Below are positions 1 to 6,200 of a DNA stretch of 6,579 nt, one piece after another. Origin of the DNA: Candidatus Bathyarchaeota archaeon. GTDB taxonomy: Archaea > Thermoproteota > Bathyarchaeia > Bathyarchaeales > Bathyarchaeaceae. How positions within the stretch are numbered: the stretch's first letter is position 1; each line of letters opens with the position of its first letter. The notes below the pieces were generated by a model. The model was given only the letters and a program-made list of their open reading frames with translations. It was not told the origin of the DNA and did not search any database. The DNA is taken from assembly GCA_029883255.1 (NCBI GenBank), contig JAOUJL010000085.1:1-6579 (forward strand), in the 5' to 3' direction. The position numbers were made by a program, and so were the translations under genes.

Positions 1-73
1 AAAGGAAAGAGAAGATCGATAATTGTTAACCATTAAGGCTAAGTAACACGCACATTTCAATTATATTGTTCGT

Positions 74-98
74 TAGTTTTGGTTTTCAGTTTCGTTTA
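74..98 (+). terminator. T-rich tract, possible archaeal terminator of an upstream gene
   Basis: Four short T runs (77-80, 83-86, 90-92, 95-97) are clustered on the + strand. Archaeal RNA polymerase often terminates at U-rich tracts without a strong hairpin, so this could end a + strand gene whose tail lies at the left edge. No supporting hairpin is visible and the upstream gene is not seen, so this is a weak inference. Confidence 0.2.
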
Positions 99-257
99 AA
101 GACGACTAGCATGACTCAGCGAACCAAGAGTCTGCAGATAAACAGCTTAAGAATCAAAAACCTTCTAACTGGTTATCTCTACAGCACTTCAACGCGTTAC
201 TACTTATTCTACACACCAAAAGAAGGCCTAAGAACAACTTTCACGGAAGCCACCCCC

Positions 258-276
258 ACCCCCCCGTGTAGGGGGT
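258..276. repeat. C/G hairpin (ACCCCC / GGGGGT)
   Basis: A run of seven C (259-265) is followed by GTGTA and five G (271-275). ACCCCC at 258-263 is the exact reverse complement of GGGGGT at 271-276, giving a 6-bp stem with a 7-nt loop; an alternative register pairs 261-265 with 271-275 around a 5-nt loop. No U-tract follows on the + strand, so it does not look like an intrinsic terminator. It lies about 115 bp upstream of the kor promoter. Its role is unknown. Confidence 0.4.
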
Positions 277-375
277 CTAGAAAGAGAGACATACGCAGAT
301 AACGTCGCAAACACATCAAAACAAATAAAAGCGTTACACTTCTTCCCTATACCGAAAGCCCACCAAGTCAAAACC

Positions 376-389
376 TTTACATTTGTAAA
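376..389. promoter_or_regulatory. Palindrome overlapping BRE position, candidate operator
   Basis: TTTACA (376-381) and TGTAAA (384-389) are perfect 6-bp inverted arms around TT. The right arm occupies the place where TFB would contact the BRE, two bases before the TATA element at 392. The same area carries a direct repeat, AAACCTTTA at 371-379 and again at 387-395, spaced 16 bp. A dimeric regulator bound here would be expected to interfere with TFB/TBP loading. This is inference from position and symmetry; no regulator gene is in the window. Confidence 0.4.
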
Positions 390-398
390 CCTTTATAT
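385..398 (+). promoter_or_regulatory. Archaeal promoter: BRE-like plus TATA box
   Basis: TTTATAT at 392-398 matches the archaeal TATA element, and GTAAAC at 385-390 is close to the BRE consensus (RNWAAW). With the usual spacing of about 25 bp from the TATA centre, transcription would begin near 420, giving a leader of roughly 65 nt before the korD GTG. This is the only convincing promoter in the window and is placed to drive the whole kor-hdr gene run. Confidence 0.6.
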
Positions 399-486
399 CC
401 AAGAGAACTCTCCTAATCAACATAAAAAAATCCCTTGGGGCGAGAGAAAAACGCAAGCAGCTAGCAAAGTTTTACCAAGCCAAAAA

Positions 487-744
487 GTGAAGGCTTCCCG
501 AGGAGAGATACACGTTATCAAAGAGAGGTGTAAACAATGCCAACTCTGCATCGATCTTTGCCCCACAAAAGTACTCCAAGAATCCGAGGAGGTAAACGAA
601 AAAGGCTACCACCTCCCGGAACTCAAAGAAGAACCAGAAAAAGGAAAAATCTGCGTAGCATGCGGTTTCTGCCAAATAATCTGCCCAGAATACGGAATCT
701 GGGTTAAAGAAAAGAAAGAAGAAACCCCAACGGAGAAAAAATAA
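487..744 (+). CDS. korD: 2-oxoacid:ferredoxin oxidoreductase, delta (ferredoxin-like) subunit
   Basis: This 85-residue protein is a two-cluster bacterial-type ferredoxin. The two motifs are C15-x2-C18-x2-C21-x3-C25-P and C56-x2-C59-x2-C62-x3-C66-P, each for a [4Fe-4S] cluster. In the four-subunit 2-oxoacid oxidoreductases this subunit takes electrons from the KorB cluster and passes them to free ferredoxin in the cytoplasm. The start is GTG at 487; there is no ATG, GTG or TTG in frame for at least 60 bases upstream. No clear Shine-Dalgarno motif precedes it, which is unusual beside the neighbours. The C-terminal tail is Lys/Glu-rich and probably disordered. Its stop shares one base with the korA start (TAATG). 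The order D-A-B-C matches methanogen kor operons, which supports the assignment over a stand-alone ferredoxin. Confidence 0.88.
   Translation: MKASRGEIHVIKERCKQCQLCIDLCPTKVLQESEEVNEKGYHLPELKEEPEKGKICVACGFCQIICPEYGIWVKEKKEETPTEKK
732..735 (+). promoter_or_regulatory. Ribosome-binding site of korA (GGAG)
   Basis: GGAG lies inside the last codons of korD, 8 nt before the korA ATG at 744. It supports that start and independent initiation in addition to coupling through the TAATG overlap. Confidence 0.5.
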
Positions 745-1895
745 TGGGAAAAACAGTCCTAACAGGAAAACACTTCTGGTATGGCAACATCGCCATAGCA
801 GAGGGCGCAATAGCCGCAGGCTGCCGATTCTTCGCAGGTTACCCCATCACCCCCGCAAGTGAAATAGCCGAACACATGTCTAGGAGATTCCCACAAATAG
901 GCGGAATATTCGTCCAATTCGAAGACGAACTCGCATCCATGGCCGCAATATTAGGAGCCTCTTGGACAGGAGTAAAATCAATGACCTCAACCTCAGGACC
1001 AGGCTTCAGCCTAATGCAGGAAAACATAGGCTTAGGAGTCATGATGGAAGTCCCCACAGTCATTGTGAACGCGCAACGGGGAGGACCAAGCACAGGCTTA
1101 CCAACACTCACGGGTCAAGGAGACGTCATGCAAACCAAGTGGGGAAGCCACGGGCAATATGAAATAATCGCACTCTCACCCGACTCACCACAAGAAGCAT
1201 TCGACCTCACAATACGCTGCTTCAACCTCGCCGAAAAATATCGAGTTCCCGTCATCCTTCTCGCAAGCGAAACCGTCGCTCACAGCGCTGGAAAAGTTGT
1301 TGTTCCGCCAGAAGATGAGATAGAACTTGTATACCGGAAGAAGCCAAAGGTTCCGCCAGAAGAATATTTACCATATAAACCCGACGAGGATCTAGTCCCT
1401 CCAATGGCTTGTGCAGGCGAAGGATACACCATCACCACAACTGGTCTCACCCACGATGAGAAGGGTTACCCAGACACGACCGCTGAAGCACAAGAAAAAC
1501 TTGTCAGGCGACTAAACGACAAAATTCGGAAACACCGAAAGGACATTGTAGACGTGAAAGAAGAAAACATGGAAGACGCCGAGATTGCAGTTGTCTCTTA
1601 CGGACAAGTTTCACGTCCAACAAAGAGAGCGGTCAAAATGGCAAGAGAAGAAGGAATCAAGGCGGGAAGTATCAAACTTGTCACCGTTTGGCCCTTTGCG
1701 GAACACGTTATACAGAAGTGGGCGAAACAAGTGGAGTACTTTATTGTTCCAGAATTAAATTACGGTCAGATCTTTTTGGAAGTAAAAAGAGAAGCAGAAG
1801 GAAATGCTAAAACTATTCTACTCCCAAGAATGGGAGGCGCATTAATCACACCAAGAGAAATTTATCAGGAAATAAAGAAAGTGAGCAAAAAGTGA
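744..1895 (+). CDS. korA: 2-oxoacid (probably 2-oxoglutarate):ferredoxin oxidoreductase, alpha subunit
   Basis: This 383-residue cytoplasmic subunit pairs with KorB to decarboxylate a 2-oxoacid with CoA and make acyl-CoA, CO2 and reduced ferredoxin. The N-terminal pyrimidine-binding (PP-like) domain is clear: GYPITP at 32-37, FEDE at 59-62, TSGPG at 83-87 and QRGGPSTGLPT at 111-121, followed by a GDVMQ...GSHG segment typical of KorA. A transketolase C-terminal-like domain follows, with VVSYGQ near 283-288 and VWPF at 315-318. Length is normal for KorA. The motifs and the D-A-B-C gene order favour 2-oxoglutarate over pyruvate, but 2-oxoisovalerate or another branched 2-oxoacid cannot be excluded. 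The start has a GGAG 8 nt upstream and the end overlaps korB by 4 nt. Base use changes inside the gene: up to about 1260 the coding strand is C-rich, later it is G/T-richer. Confidence 0.9.
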   Translation: MGKTVLTGKHFWYGNIAIAEGAIAAGCRFFAGYPITPASEIAEHMSRRFPQIGGIFVQFEDELASMAAILGASWTGVKSMTSTSGPGFSLMQENIGLGVMMEVPTVIVNAQRGGPSTGLPTLTGQGDVMQTKWGSHGQYEIIALSPDSPQEAFDLTIRCFNLAEKYRVPVILLASETVAHSAGKVVVPPEDEIELVYRKKPKVPPEEYLPYKPDEDLVPPMACAGEGYTITTTGLTHDEKGYPDTTAEAQEKLVRRLNDKIRKHRKDIVDVKEENMEDAEIAVVSYGQVSRPTKRAVKMAREEGIKAGSIKLVTVWPFAEHVIQKWAKQVEYFIVPELNYGQIFLEVKREAEGNAKTILLPRMGGALITPREIYQEIKKVSKK

Positions 1896-2752
1896 GCGAA
1901 CAGACCACAAAAGAAAAAGAGCTTGAAGGGCTACATCCTATGGATAAATGGCTTAGATCCGAGCGGATGCCACACATATGGTGCCCAGGATGCGGCATCG
2001 GCCCCACGTTGTATGCTTGGGCTAGAGCGCTTGATAGAGTTGGAATAGACAAGGACAAAGTGGTTTACGTATCCGGAATAGGTTGCTGTGGCAGAGGTTC
2101 TGGCTATCTAAACGTGGACGGCTTTCACACAACCCATGGTAGAGCCATTCCATTCGCGGTTGGAATCAAGCTTGCCAAGCCAGAACTATGCGTAAACGTT
2201 ATCTCAGGAGACGGAGACCTCTTTTCCATCGGAGGCAACCATTTTATCCACTCATGCAGAAGAAACGACGATCTACTCGTCATCTGCACTAACAACTTCA
2301 TCTATGGCATGACCGGTGGACAGCTCGCACCTACTACCCCTCGGGGGCAATACGCCAGCACTTCTCCCTATGGGAATATCGAACACCCGTTCAGTACTCC
2401 TCATGTAGCTGATGCATCTGGAGCCGTTTATGTCGCTAGGTGGACAAGTATTCATGTAAGACGACTGGAAAAATCCATAGCTGAAGCCCTAAAAATGAAA
2501 GGCTTCCGGTACATTGAAGTTCTATCGCCGTGCCCTGTAAATTACGGAAGACGAAACAAGCTTCCCGACCCAGATGATATAGCAGAATGGTTCAAGCAGT
2601 CCTCCGTGATTAAGAACGGAGCAGACACAAGCGAGGTTCAAATCGAGAAGGACAAGCCTCTAATTCTTGGTAACTTTGTCAAGCGAGTGGAGAAGCCAAC
2701 ATATTATGAAGGCTTGAAAAAGTTGGAAGAGAGGGTGAGAGGGGAGAGGTGA
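1892..2752 (+). CDS. korB: 2-oxoacid:ferredoxin oxidoreductase, beta (TPP-binding) subunit
   Basis: This 286-residue subunit binds thiamine diphosphate and the proximal [4Fe-4S] cluster. The TPP/Mg motif is visible as GDGD at 106-109 followed by NN at 134-135 and YGMTGGQ at 138-144. Cysteines expected to hold the cluster are C31 and C34 (WCPGCG), C65 (GIGC) and C214 (SPCPVNYG). C66 directly after C65 is an additional cysteine, where Ser is common in relatives as I recall them. The GTG start at 1892 makes a GTGA overlap with the korA stop, which indicates translational coupling. An in-frame ATG at 1940 (residue 17) would also leave the cluster motif intact, so the first 16 residues are less certain. 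Together with KorA it forms the catalytic heterodimer. Confidence 0.9.
   Translation: MSEQTTKEKELEGLHPMDKWLRSERMPHIWCPGCGIGPTLYAWARALDRVGIDKDKVVYVSGIGCCGRGSGYLNVDGFHTTHGRAIPFAVGIKLAKPELCVNVISGDGDLFSIGGNHFIHSCRRNDDLLVICTNNFIYGMTGGQLAPTTPRGQYASTSPYGNIEHPFSTPHVADASGAVYVARWTSIHVRRLEKSIAEALKMKGFRYIEVLSPCPVNYGRRNKLPDPDDIAEWFKQSSVIKNGADTSEVQIEKDKPLILGNFVKRVEKPTYYEGLKKLEERVRGER
2746..2752 (+). promoter_or_regulatory. Ribosome-binding site of korC over the korB stop
   Basis: GAGGTGA is an extended match to the anti-Shine-Dalgarno of archaeal 16S rRNA. It contains the korB TGA stop and ends 10 nt before the korC ATG at 2763, which fixes that start. Confidence 0.65.
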
Positions 2753-2762
2753 CGGCGGAATA

Positions 2763-3326
2763 ATGAAGCAAGAAACAAGAAAGGAGATTATGTTCACGGG
2801 GTTTGGAGGTCAAGGGGTCGTAACCGCCGGTTTCATTACTGGTCAAGCAGCAGCCGTTTATGATGACAAGGAAAGCGTTCTGACACAGGTTTATGGGCCA
2901 GAGGCTCGAGGATCAGCTTGCTACAGCGGCGTTGTAGTGGATGAGGAAGAGATAGACTATTTTTACCTTCTCAGCCCTCAGATCATGGTGATTATGAGCC
3001 AAGACGCATACGAAAAGTTCCTGCCTAAACTTCAGAAAGGGGGAGTGCTGATCGTTGACAGCTCCCTCGTCGAGGTTGATGAACGAGCAAAGAAATACAA
3101 GCTGTACAAAGTGCCGGCTACTGAGATAGCAGAAGAAATGGGAGCTAGGATTATTGCAAACGTTATCATGCTTGGTTTTGTGAGTAGAATTTGGGATGCA
3201 GTGAGCGTTGAAGGGATGCGGGAGTCTGTTAAGGGTACAGTTCCAAAAAAACACTTAGACTTGAACATCAGGGCGTTTGAGAAGGGAGTTGAGCTAGGTG
3301 AGAAAGCCTTAGCGAAGGAACGTTAG
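2763..3326 (+). CDS. korC: 2-oxoacid:ferredoxin oxidoreductase, gamma subunit
   Basis: This 187-residue protein is the gamma domain of the oxidoreductase family and is the usual length. It opens with the family signature GFGGQGV at 13-19, followed by YGPEARG at 44-50 and a GGVLIVDSS strand-turn at 93-101. In the family this domain helps to bind CoA and close the active site; here it is a separate polypeptide, as in methanogen KorC, rather than fused to the alpha subunit. The start is set by the Shine-Dalgarno motif over the korB stop. The 28 bp that follow before hdrA contain no TATA element or T-tract, so the transcript probably runs on. Confidence 0.9.
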   Translation: MKQETRKEIMFTGFGGQGVVTAGFITGQAAAVYDDKESVLTQVYGPEARGSACYSGVVVDEEEIDYFYLLSPQIMVIMSQDAYEKFLPKLQKGGVLIVDSSLVEVDERAKKYKLYKVPATEIAEEMGARIIANVIMLGFVSRIWDAVSVEGMRESVKGTVPKKHLDLNIRAFEKGVELGEKALAKER

Positions 3327-3340
3327 AAAAAACAGACTTG

Positions 3341-3344
3341 GGAG
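3341..3344 (+). promoter_or_regulatory. Ribosome-binding site of hdrA (GGAG)
   Basis: GGAG begins a purine-rich run (3341-3355) and ends 10 nt before the hdrA ATG at 3355. It supports this start over later in-frame ATG codons; the first 16 residues are a polar, Lys/Thr-rich extension before the family core begins. Confidence 0.55.
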
Positions 3345-3354
3345 AAGAAGGGGA

Positions 3355-5346
3355 ATGGAATCCACTTTGACCACTCACAAAAAAAGACCAACGAAAGAAA
3401 AGATAGGTGTATTCGCCTGCCACTGCGGCCGAAACATCGCTACAACAGTAGACACCAAGAGAGTGGTTGAAGAAATCTTAAAACACCCGGCAGTGGTGCA
3501 CGCAGAAGACTACGACTACGTATGCAGCAGCCCAGGTCAGGAGCTTATAGAAAAGGCCATTAAGGAAAAACGGTTGACAGGATTTATCGTAGCCGCTTGT
3601 TCTCCCTCACTTCATGAAACAACCTTCAGAGAGGTCGCTAAACGCAAGGGTCTCAATCCGTACAAGTGCGAAATAGCAAATATTCGGGAGCAAGACAGCT
3701 GGGTTCACGAAGACAAAGAAAAAGCTACGGAAAAAGCTATAAAACTGACAAAGAGCGCTGTTGAAAAGGTTATTCGGAACGAGGAGCTAGAGCCAATTAA
3801 AGTCGGTCTCTACAAAAAAGCTCTGGTAATAGGCGGTGGAATCGCTGGAATCAGAGCTGCTTTAGACATTGCAGATGCGGGCTTCCCAGTCGTTTTAGTG
3901 GAAAAAGGACCCACCATCGGAGGGCACATGGCGAAATTGGCGGAGACCTTCCCCACGCTTGACTGCGCTAGCTGCATCTTGACCCCTCTGATGAGCGCGA
4001 TTGCTCATCACCCCAACATCACACTACTTACTCTGTCCGAGATTATGAACGTTGAAGGCTATTTAGGAAACTTCCATGTACGCATAAAGAAAAACCCTAG
4101 GTACGTTGACCCGGAGAAATGCAATCTCTGCAACGATTGTGTAGACATTTGCCCCGTCACCATCTCTTCCGAGTTCGATGAAGGATTAAGCCTCAGAAAA
4201 GCTATCTACATTCCATTTCCCCAAGCTGTACCATCCTCATACCTAATCGATCCAGATACATGTCTCGGGATGAACCCAATAGCCTGTGGTAAGTGCGCGG
4301 AGCCAGACATTTGTGGCCCAGAAGCTGTCAACTTTGACGACAAAACGGAAATTATCGAAGAAGACGTTGGAGTCATAGTCGTCGCGACTGGATACGAGCT
4401 TTACAACCCAGCGAACATTGGGGAGTATGGAGCCGACAAGTACCCCGACGTAATAACCTCTCTCCAGTTTGAGCGATTGCTATCGCCTAGTGGACCCGCA
4501 TTGGGAATACCTAAAAGGCCCAGCGACGAGAAAATCCCGAAAAGAATAGCTTTCATCCACTGTGTTGGATCAAGAGACGAAAGACACCAGCCTTATTGCA
4601 GCCACATTTGTTGTACCTATTCCGCAAAACATGCCCTTCTATTCAAAGAATTGGTTCCAGATGCCGACGTTTACTCCTTCTACATAGACATTAGAGCGGT
4701 AGGAAAAAATTATGAGGATTTCATAAGAAGAGTGCAAGAGGAAGCGGGAGTCCACTATATCCGAGGAAAAGTTTCAAGGATTTACGAGCAAGACGGAAAA
4801 GTGAAAATTTTTGGCGTAGACACTTTGCTGAATAAGAGAATAGAGATAGAAGTTGATATGGCTGTTTTGGCTTTGTCCATGGTTCCTGCTCATGACATCG
4901 AAGATCTAGCCAGTAAAATGCGAATTCAAATTGATGGAAGCGGATTTCTTCAGGAATTGCATCCAAAGCTACATCCTATAGAATCCGCAACTTCAGGCAT
5001 CTTCTTAGCGGGTGCTGCGCAATCTCCGAAGGATATACAGGATACCGTGGCTCAAGCCAGCGCAGCTGCGAGTAAAGCGTTAGGTGTACTAACTCAAGAC
5101 AAAATCAGCCACATTCCTACGGTCGCCACGGTGGATACAGACCTTTGCAGTGGCTGTCGTCTCTGCATTTCTGTTTGTCCCTATGGAGCAATAAAGTTGG
5201 TTGACGAAAAAGCAGAGGTGAAGGAAATTCTCTGTGAAGGCTGTGGCGCATGTGTTTCTACGTGTCCTTCAGATGCTATCAGCTTGAGAAATCACACAGA
5301 TGAGCAAGTTAGTAGCATGCTCAAAGCTCTGGTTGGAGAGATTTAA
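3355..5346 (+). CDS. hdrA: Heterodisulfide reductase subunit A, FAD and iron-sulfur flavoprotein
   Basis: This 663-residue protein is full length for HdrA, the flavin-based electron-bifurcating subunit of the cytoplasmic Hdr complex. In order: an N-terminal cluster domain with C22-H-C24, C57 and C82; an FAD-binding Rossmann motif GGGIAG at 160-165 with VEKGPTIGG near 182-190; a C204-x2-C207 pair (LDCASC); an inserted ferredoxin domain with C256/C259/C262/C266 and C303/C311/C314/C320; the CVGSRD...YCSHICC segment with C403, C415, C419 and C420; and a C-terminal two-cluster ferredoxin with C598/C601/C604/C608 and C627/C630/C633/C637. This suits six [4Fe-4S] clusters and one FAD. All key positions are Cys codons with no in-frame UGA. 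It is not fused to MvhD or to a second HdrA. The C-terminal ferredoxin domain is the likely docking site for reduced ferredoxin, such as that made by the upstream Kor. Confidence 0.95.
   Translation: MESTLTTHKKRPTKEKIGVFACHCGRNIATTVDTKRVVEEILKHPAVVHAEDYDYVCSSPGQELIEKAIKEKRLTGFIVAACSPSLHETTFREVAKRKGLNPYKCEIANIREQDSWVHEDKEKATEKAIKLTKSAVEKVIRNEELEPIKVGLYKKALVIGGGIAGIRAALDIADAGFPVVLVEKGPTIGGHMAKLAETFPTLDCASCILTPLMSAIAHHPNITLLTLSEIMNVEGYLGNFHVRIKKNPRYVDPEKCNLCNDCVDICPVTISSEFDEGLSLRKAIYIPFPQAVPSSYLIDPDTCLGMNPIACGKCAEPDICGPEAVNFDDKTEIIEEDVGVIVVATGYELYNPANIGEYGADKYPDVITSLQFERLLSPSGPALGIPKRPSDEKIPKRIAFIHCVGSRDERHQPYCSHICCTYSAKHALLFKELVPDADVYSFYIDIRAVGKNYEDFIRRVQEEAGVHYIRGKVSRIYEQDGKVKIFGVDTLLNKRIEIEVDMAVLALSMVPAHDIEDLASKMRIQIDGSGFLQELHPKLHPIESATSGIFLAGAAQSPKDIQDTVAQASAAASKALGVLTQDKISHIPTVATVDTDLCSGCRLCISVCPYGAIKLVDEKAEVKEILCEGCGACVSTCPSDAISLRNHTDEQVSSMLKALVGEI
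5335..5338 (+). promoter_or_regulatory. Ribosome-binding site of mvhD (GGAG)
   Basis: GGAG in the last codons of hdrA ends 9 nt before the ATG at 5348. It decides the mvhD start over the in-frame ATG at 5300, which would make a 47-nt overlap with hdrA and add 16 residues that relatives lack. Confidence 0.6.
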
Positions 5347-5347
5347 G

Positions 5348-5836
5348 ATGCATATTGGGTTTGAGCCAAGGATTATTGCGTTTCTCTGTCAATGGTGTGG
5401 TTATCAAGGGGCGGATATGGCAGGCACCTCCCGGCTTAAATATCCACCTTCAATCGTGTCGATTCAAGTTCCTTGTGGCGGCCGTATCAAGACAAAACAA
5501 GTTTTGGAAGCTTTATCGAAATCCGACGGAGTTCTAATTGCAGGCTGTCACACTCCGAACGATTGCCACTACGTCAGTGGCAACTTCAAGTGCTTGAAGC
5601 GTGTAACTCTTTTGAAAGAGTTTCTGAGGCATATGGGGATAAATCCCGAGCGGGTCAGGTTAGAGTGGATTTCTGCTACGGAAGGAAGAAAATTTGCCAG
5701 GGTGGTTAGAGAGTTCACTGATGAAATAAAAGAACTTGGGCCCTTTGATTTTAATGGAAAATCCTCGCAGGAAACAAAAACAAAACAAGATAGCAAGTTG
5801 AATCTAAAAGAGATTGGTGGTAAGGAAAATGAATGA
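5348..5836 (+). CDS. mvhD: MvhD/FlpD-family [2Fe-2S] electron-transfer subunit
   Basis: This 162-residue protein carries electrons between HdrA and an oxidoreductase partner, such as the MvhAG [NiFe] hydrogenase or a formate dehydrogenase. The family cysteines are present: C14 and C17 in CQWCGY, C43 in PCGGR, and C67 and C73 in GCHTPNDCHY; GADMAG...RLKYPP and GNF follow the usual pattern. Two details stand out: the GCH to DCH loop seems one residue longer than in the methanogen proteins I recall, and an extra C82 follows GNFK. The last 27 or so residues are polar and Lys/Gln/Glu-rich, probably disordered. It starts one base after the hdrA stop and overlaps hdrC by 8 nt. No hydrogenase gene is in the window, so its partner is unknown. 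Confidence 0.9.
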   Translation: MHIGFEPRIIAFLCQWCGYQGADMAGTSRLKYPPSIVSIQVPCGGRIKTKQVLEALSKSDGVLIAGCHTPNDCHYVSGNFKCLKRVTLLKEFLRHMGINPERVRLEWISATEGRKFARVVREFTDEIKELGPFDFNGKSSQETKTKQDSKLNLKEIGGKENE

Positions 5837-6200
5837 ACTGGCGGAGAGAGTGAAAGAGATTAGTGACCAAAACGTGTACAGCTGCTATCAATGTGGTAAT
5901 TGTAGCGCTGGATGCATGTTTACCGATGAGATGGACACCTTACCACACCAAGTAATAACACTTGTTCAAATGGAAGATAAAGATGCACTTGAAAAAAACA
6001 CTTCATGGATATGCGCATCCTGCTTCGTTTGCTCTGTCAGATGCCCAAGAGGCTTAGATGTAGCAGCGATCATGGAAGCCCTAAGGGAAATCAAGATCAG
6101 GGAAAGAGGTTTCAGAAAAATAGACCTGAGAAAGATTAAAGACATAGAAAAACTGCCCCAAATAGCCATAACTGCGGCAGCGCAGAAGTTCACATGGTGA
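5829..6200 (+). CDS. hdrC: Heterodisulfide reductase subunit C, two [4Fe-4S] protein
   Basis: This protein passes electrons from HdrA to HdrB. It has two cluster motifs: C19-x2-C22-x2-C25-x3-C29 (CYQCGNC) and C62-x2-C65-x2-C68-x3-C72-P (CASCFVC...CPRGLD). In the first motif the residue after the last Cys is Met, where Pro is usual. With ATG at 5829 it has 123 residues, clearly shorter than the roughly 185 residues of methanogen HdrC; the second motif is followed by only about 50 residues. A TTG at 5814 would add five residues, but ATG at 5829 with GGTG at 5816-5819 is preferred. The start makes an ATGAATGA overlap with the mvhD stop, and the end overlaps hdrB. No transmembrane segment is seen, so it is the soluble HdrC type and not the membrane HdrE type. 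Confidence 0.9.
   Translation: MNELAERVKEISDQNVYSCYQCGNCSAGCMFTDEMDTLPHQVITLVQMEDKDALEKNTSWICASCFVCSVRCPRGLDVAAIMEALREIKIRERGFRKIDLRKIKDIEKLPQIAITAAAQKFTW

Larger units (their letters stand above)
1..370. other. Non-coding leader region with no convincing gene
   Basis: This AT-rich stretch lies upstream of the kor-hdr promoter. No reading frame in it has a recognisable protein motif, a plausible ribosome-binding site or coding-like composition. A 63-78 codon frame between 66 and 302 on the + strand is low in informative residues and is probably chance. At the left edge a + frame could be the last residues of an upstream gene, with stops at 20-22, 27-29 or 34-36 depending on frame. A - frame opening at ATG 33-31 could be the start of a divergent gene, but only 11 codons are visible. 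No tRNA, CRISPR array or insertion sequence was seen. Confidence 0.6.

Noticed and set aside
100..130. GGTTCG-like T-arm on the - strand, possible tRNA
   Set aside because: The flanking bases do not form a T stem and no acceptor, anticodon or D arm could be paired.
66..302. + strand frame of 63-78 codons upstream of the promoter
   Set aside because: No ribosome-binding site, no recognisable motif, and its 3' part crosses the C/G hairpin, giving a Pro/Arg-rich low-information end. Probably chance.
434..479. CTTGG (434-438) / CCAAG (475-479) pairing in the korD leader as a riboswitch-like structure
   Set aside because: A 5-bp stem over a 36-nt loop is weak and matches no known riboswitch I can recognise.
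472..810. - strand frame of 112 codons opposite korD
   Set aside because: Phe/Leu-rich shadow of the Lys/Glu-rich korD coding strand; korD has clear ferredoxin motifs.
2913..3268. - strand frames of 78-113 codons opposite korC
   Set aside because: No motifs, overlapping each other in different frames, and fully opposite a gene with clear family signatures.
3327..3354. Second promoter before hdrA
   Set aside because: Only 28 bp, purine-rich with no TATA-like element; it is accounted for by the hdrA ribosome-binding site.
5300..5347. Upstream in-frame ATG for mvhD at 5300
   Set aside because: It lies deep in hdrA and adds 16 unrelated residues; ATG 5348 has a proper GGAG at 9 nt and fits the family N-terminus.
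5814..5828. TTG 5814 as hdrC start
   Set aside because: ATG at 5829 is a stronger codon, is placed correctly after GGTG at 5816-5819, and gives a family-like N-terminus.
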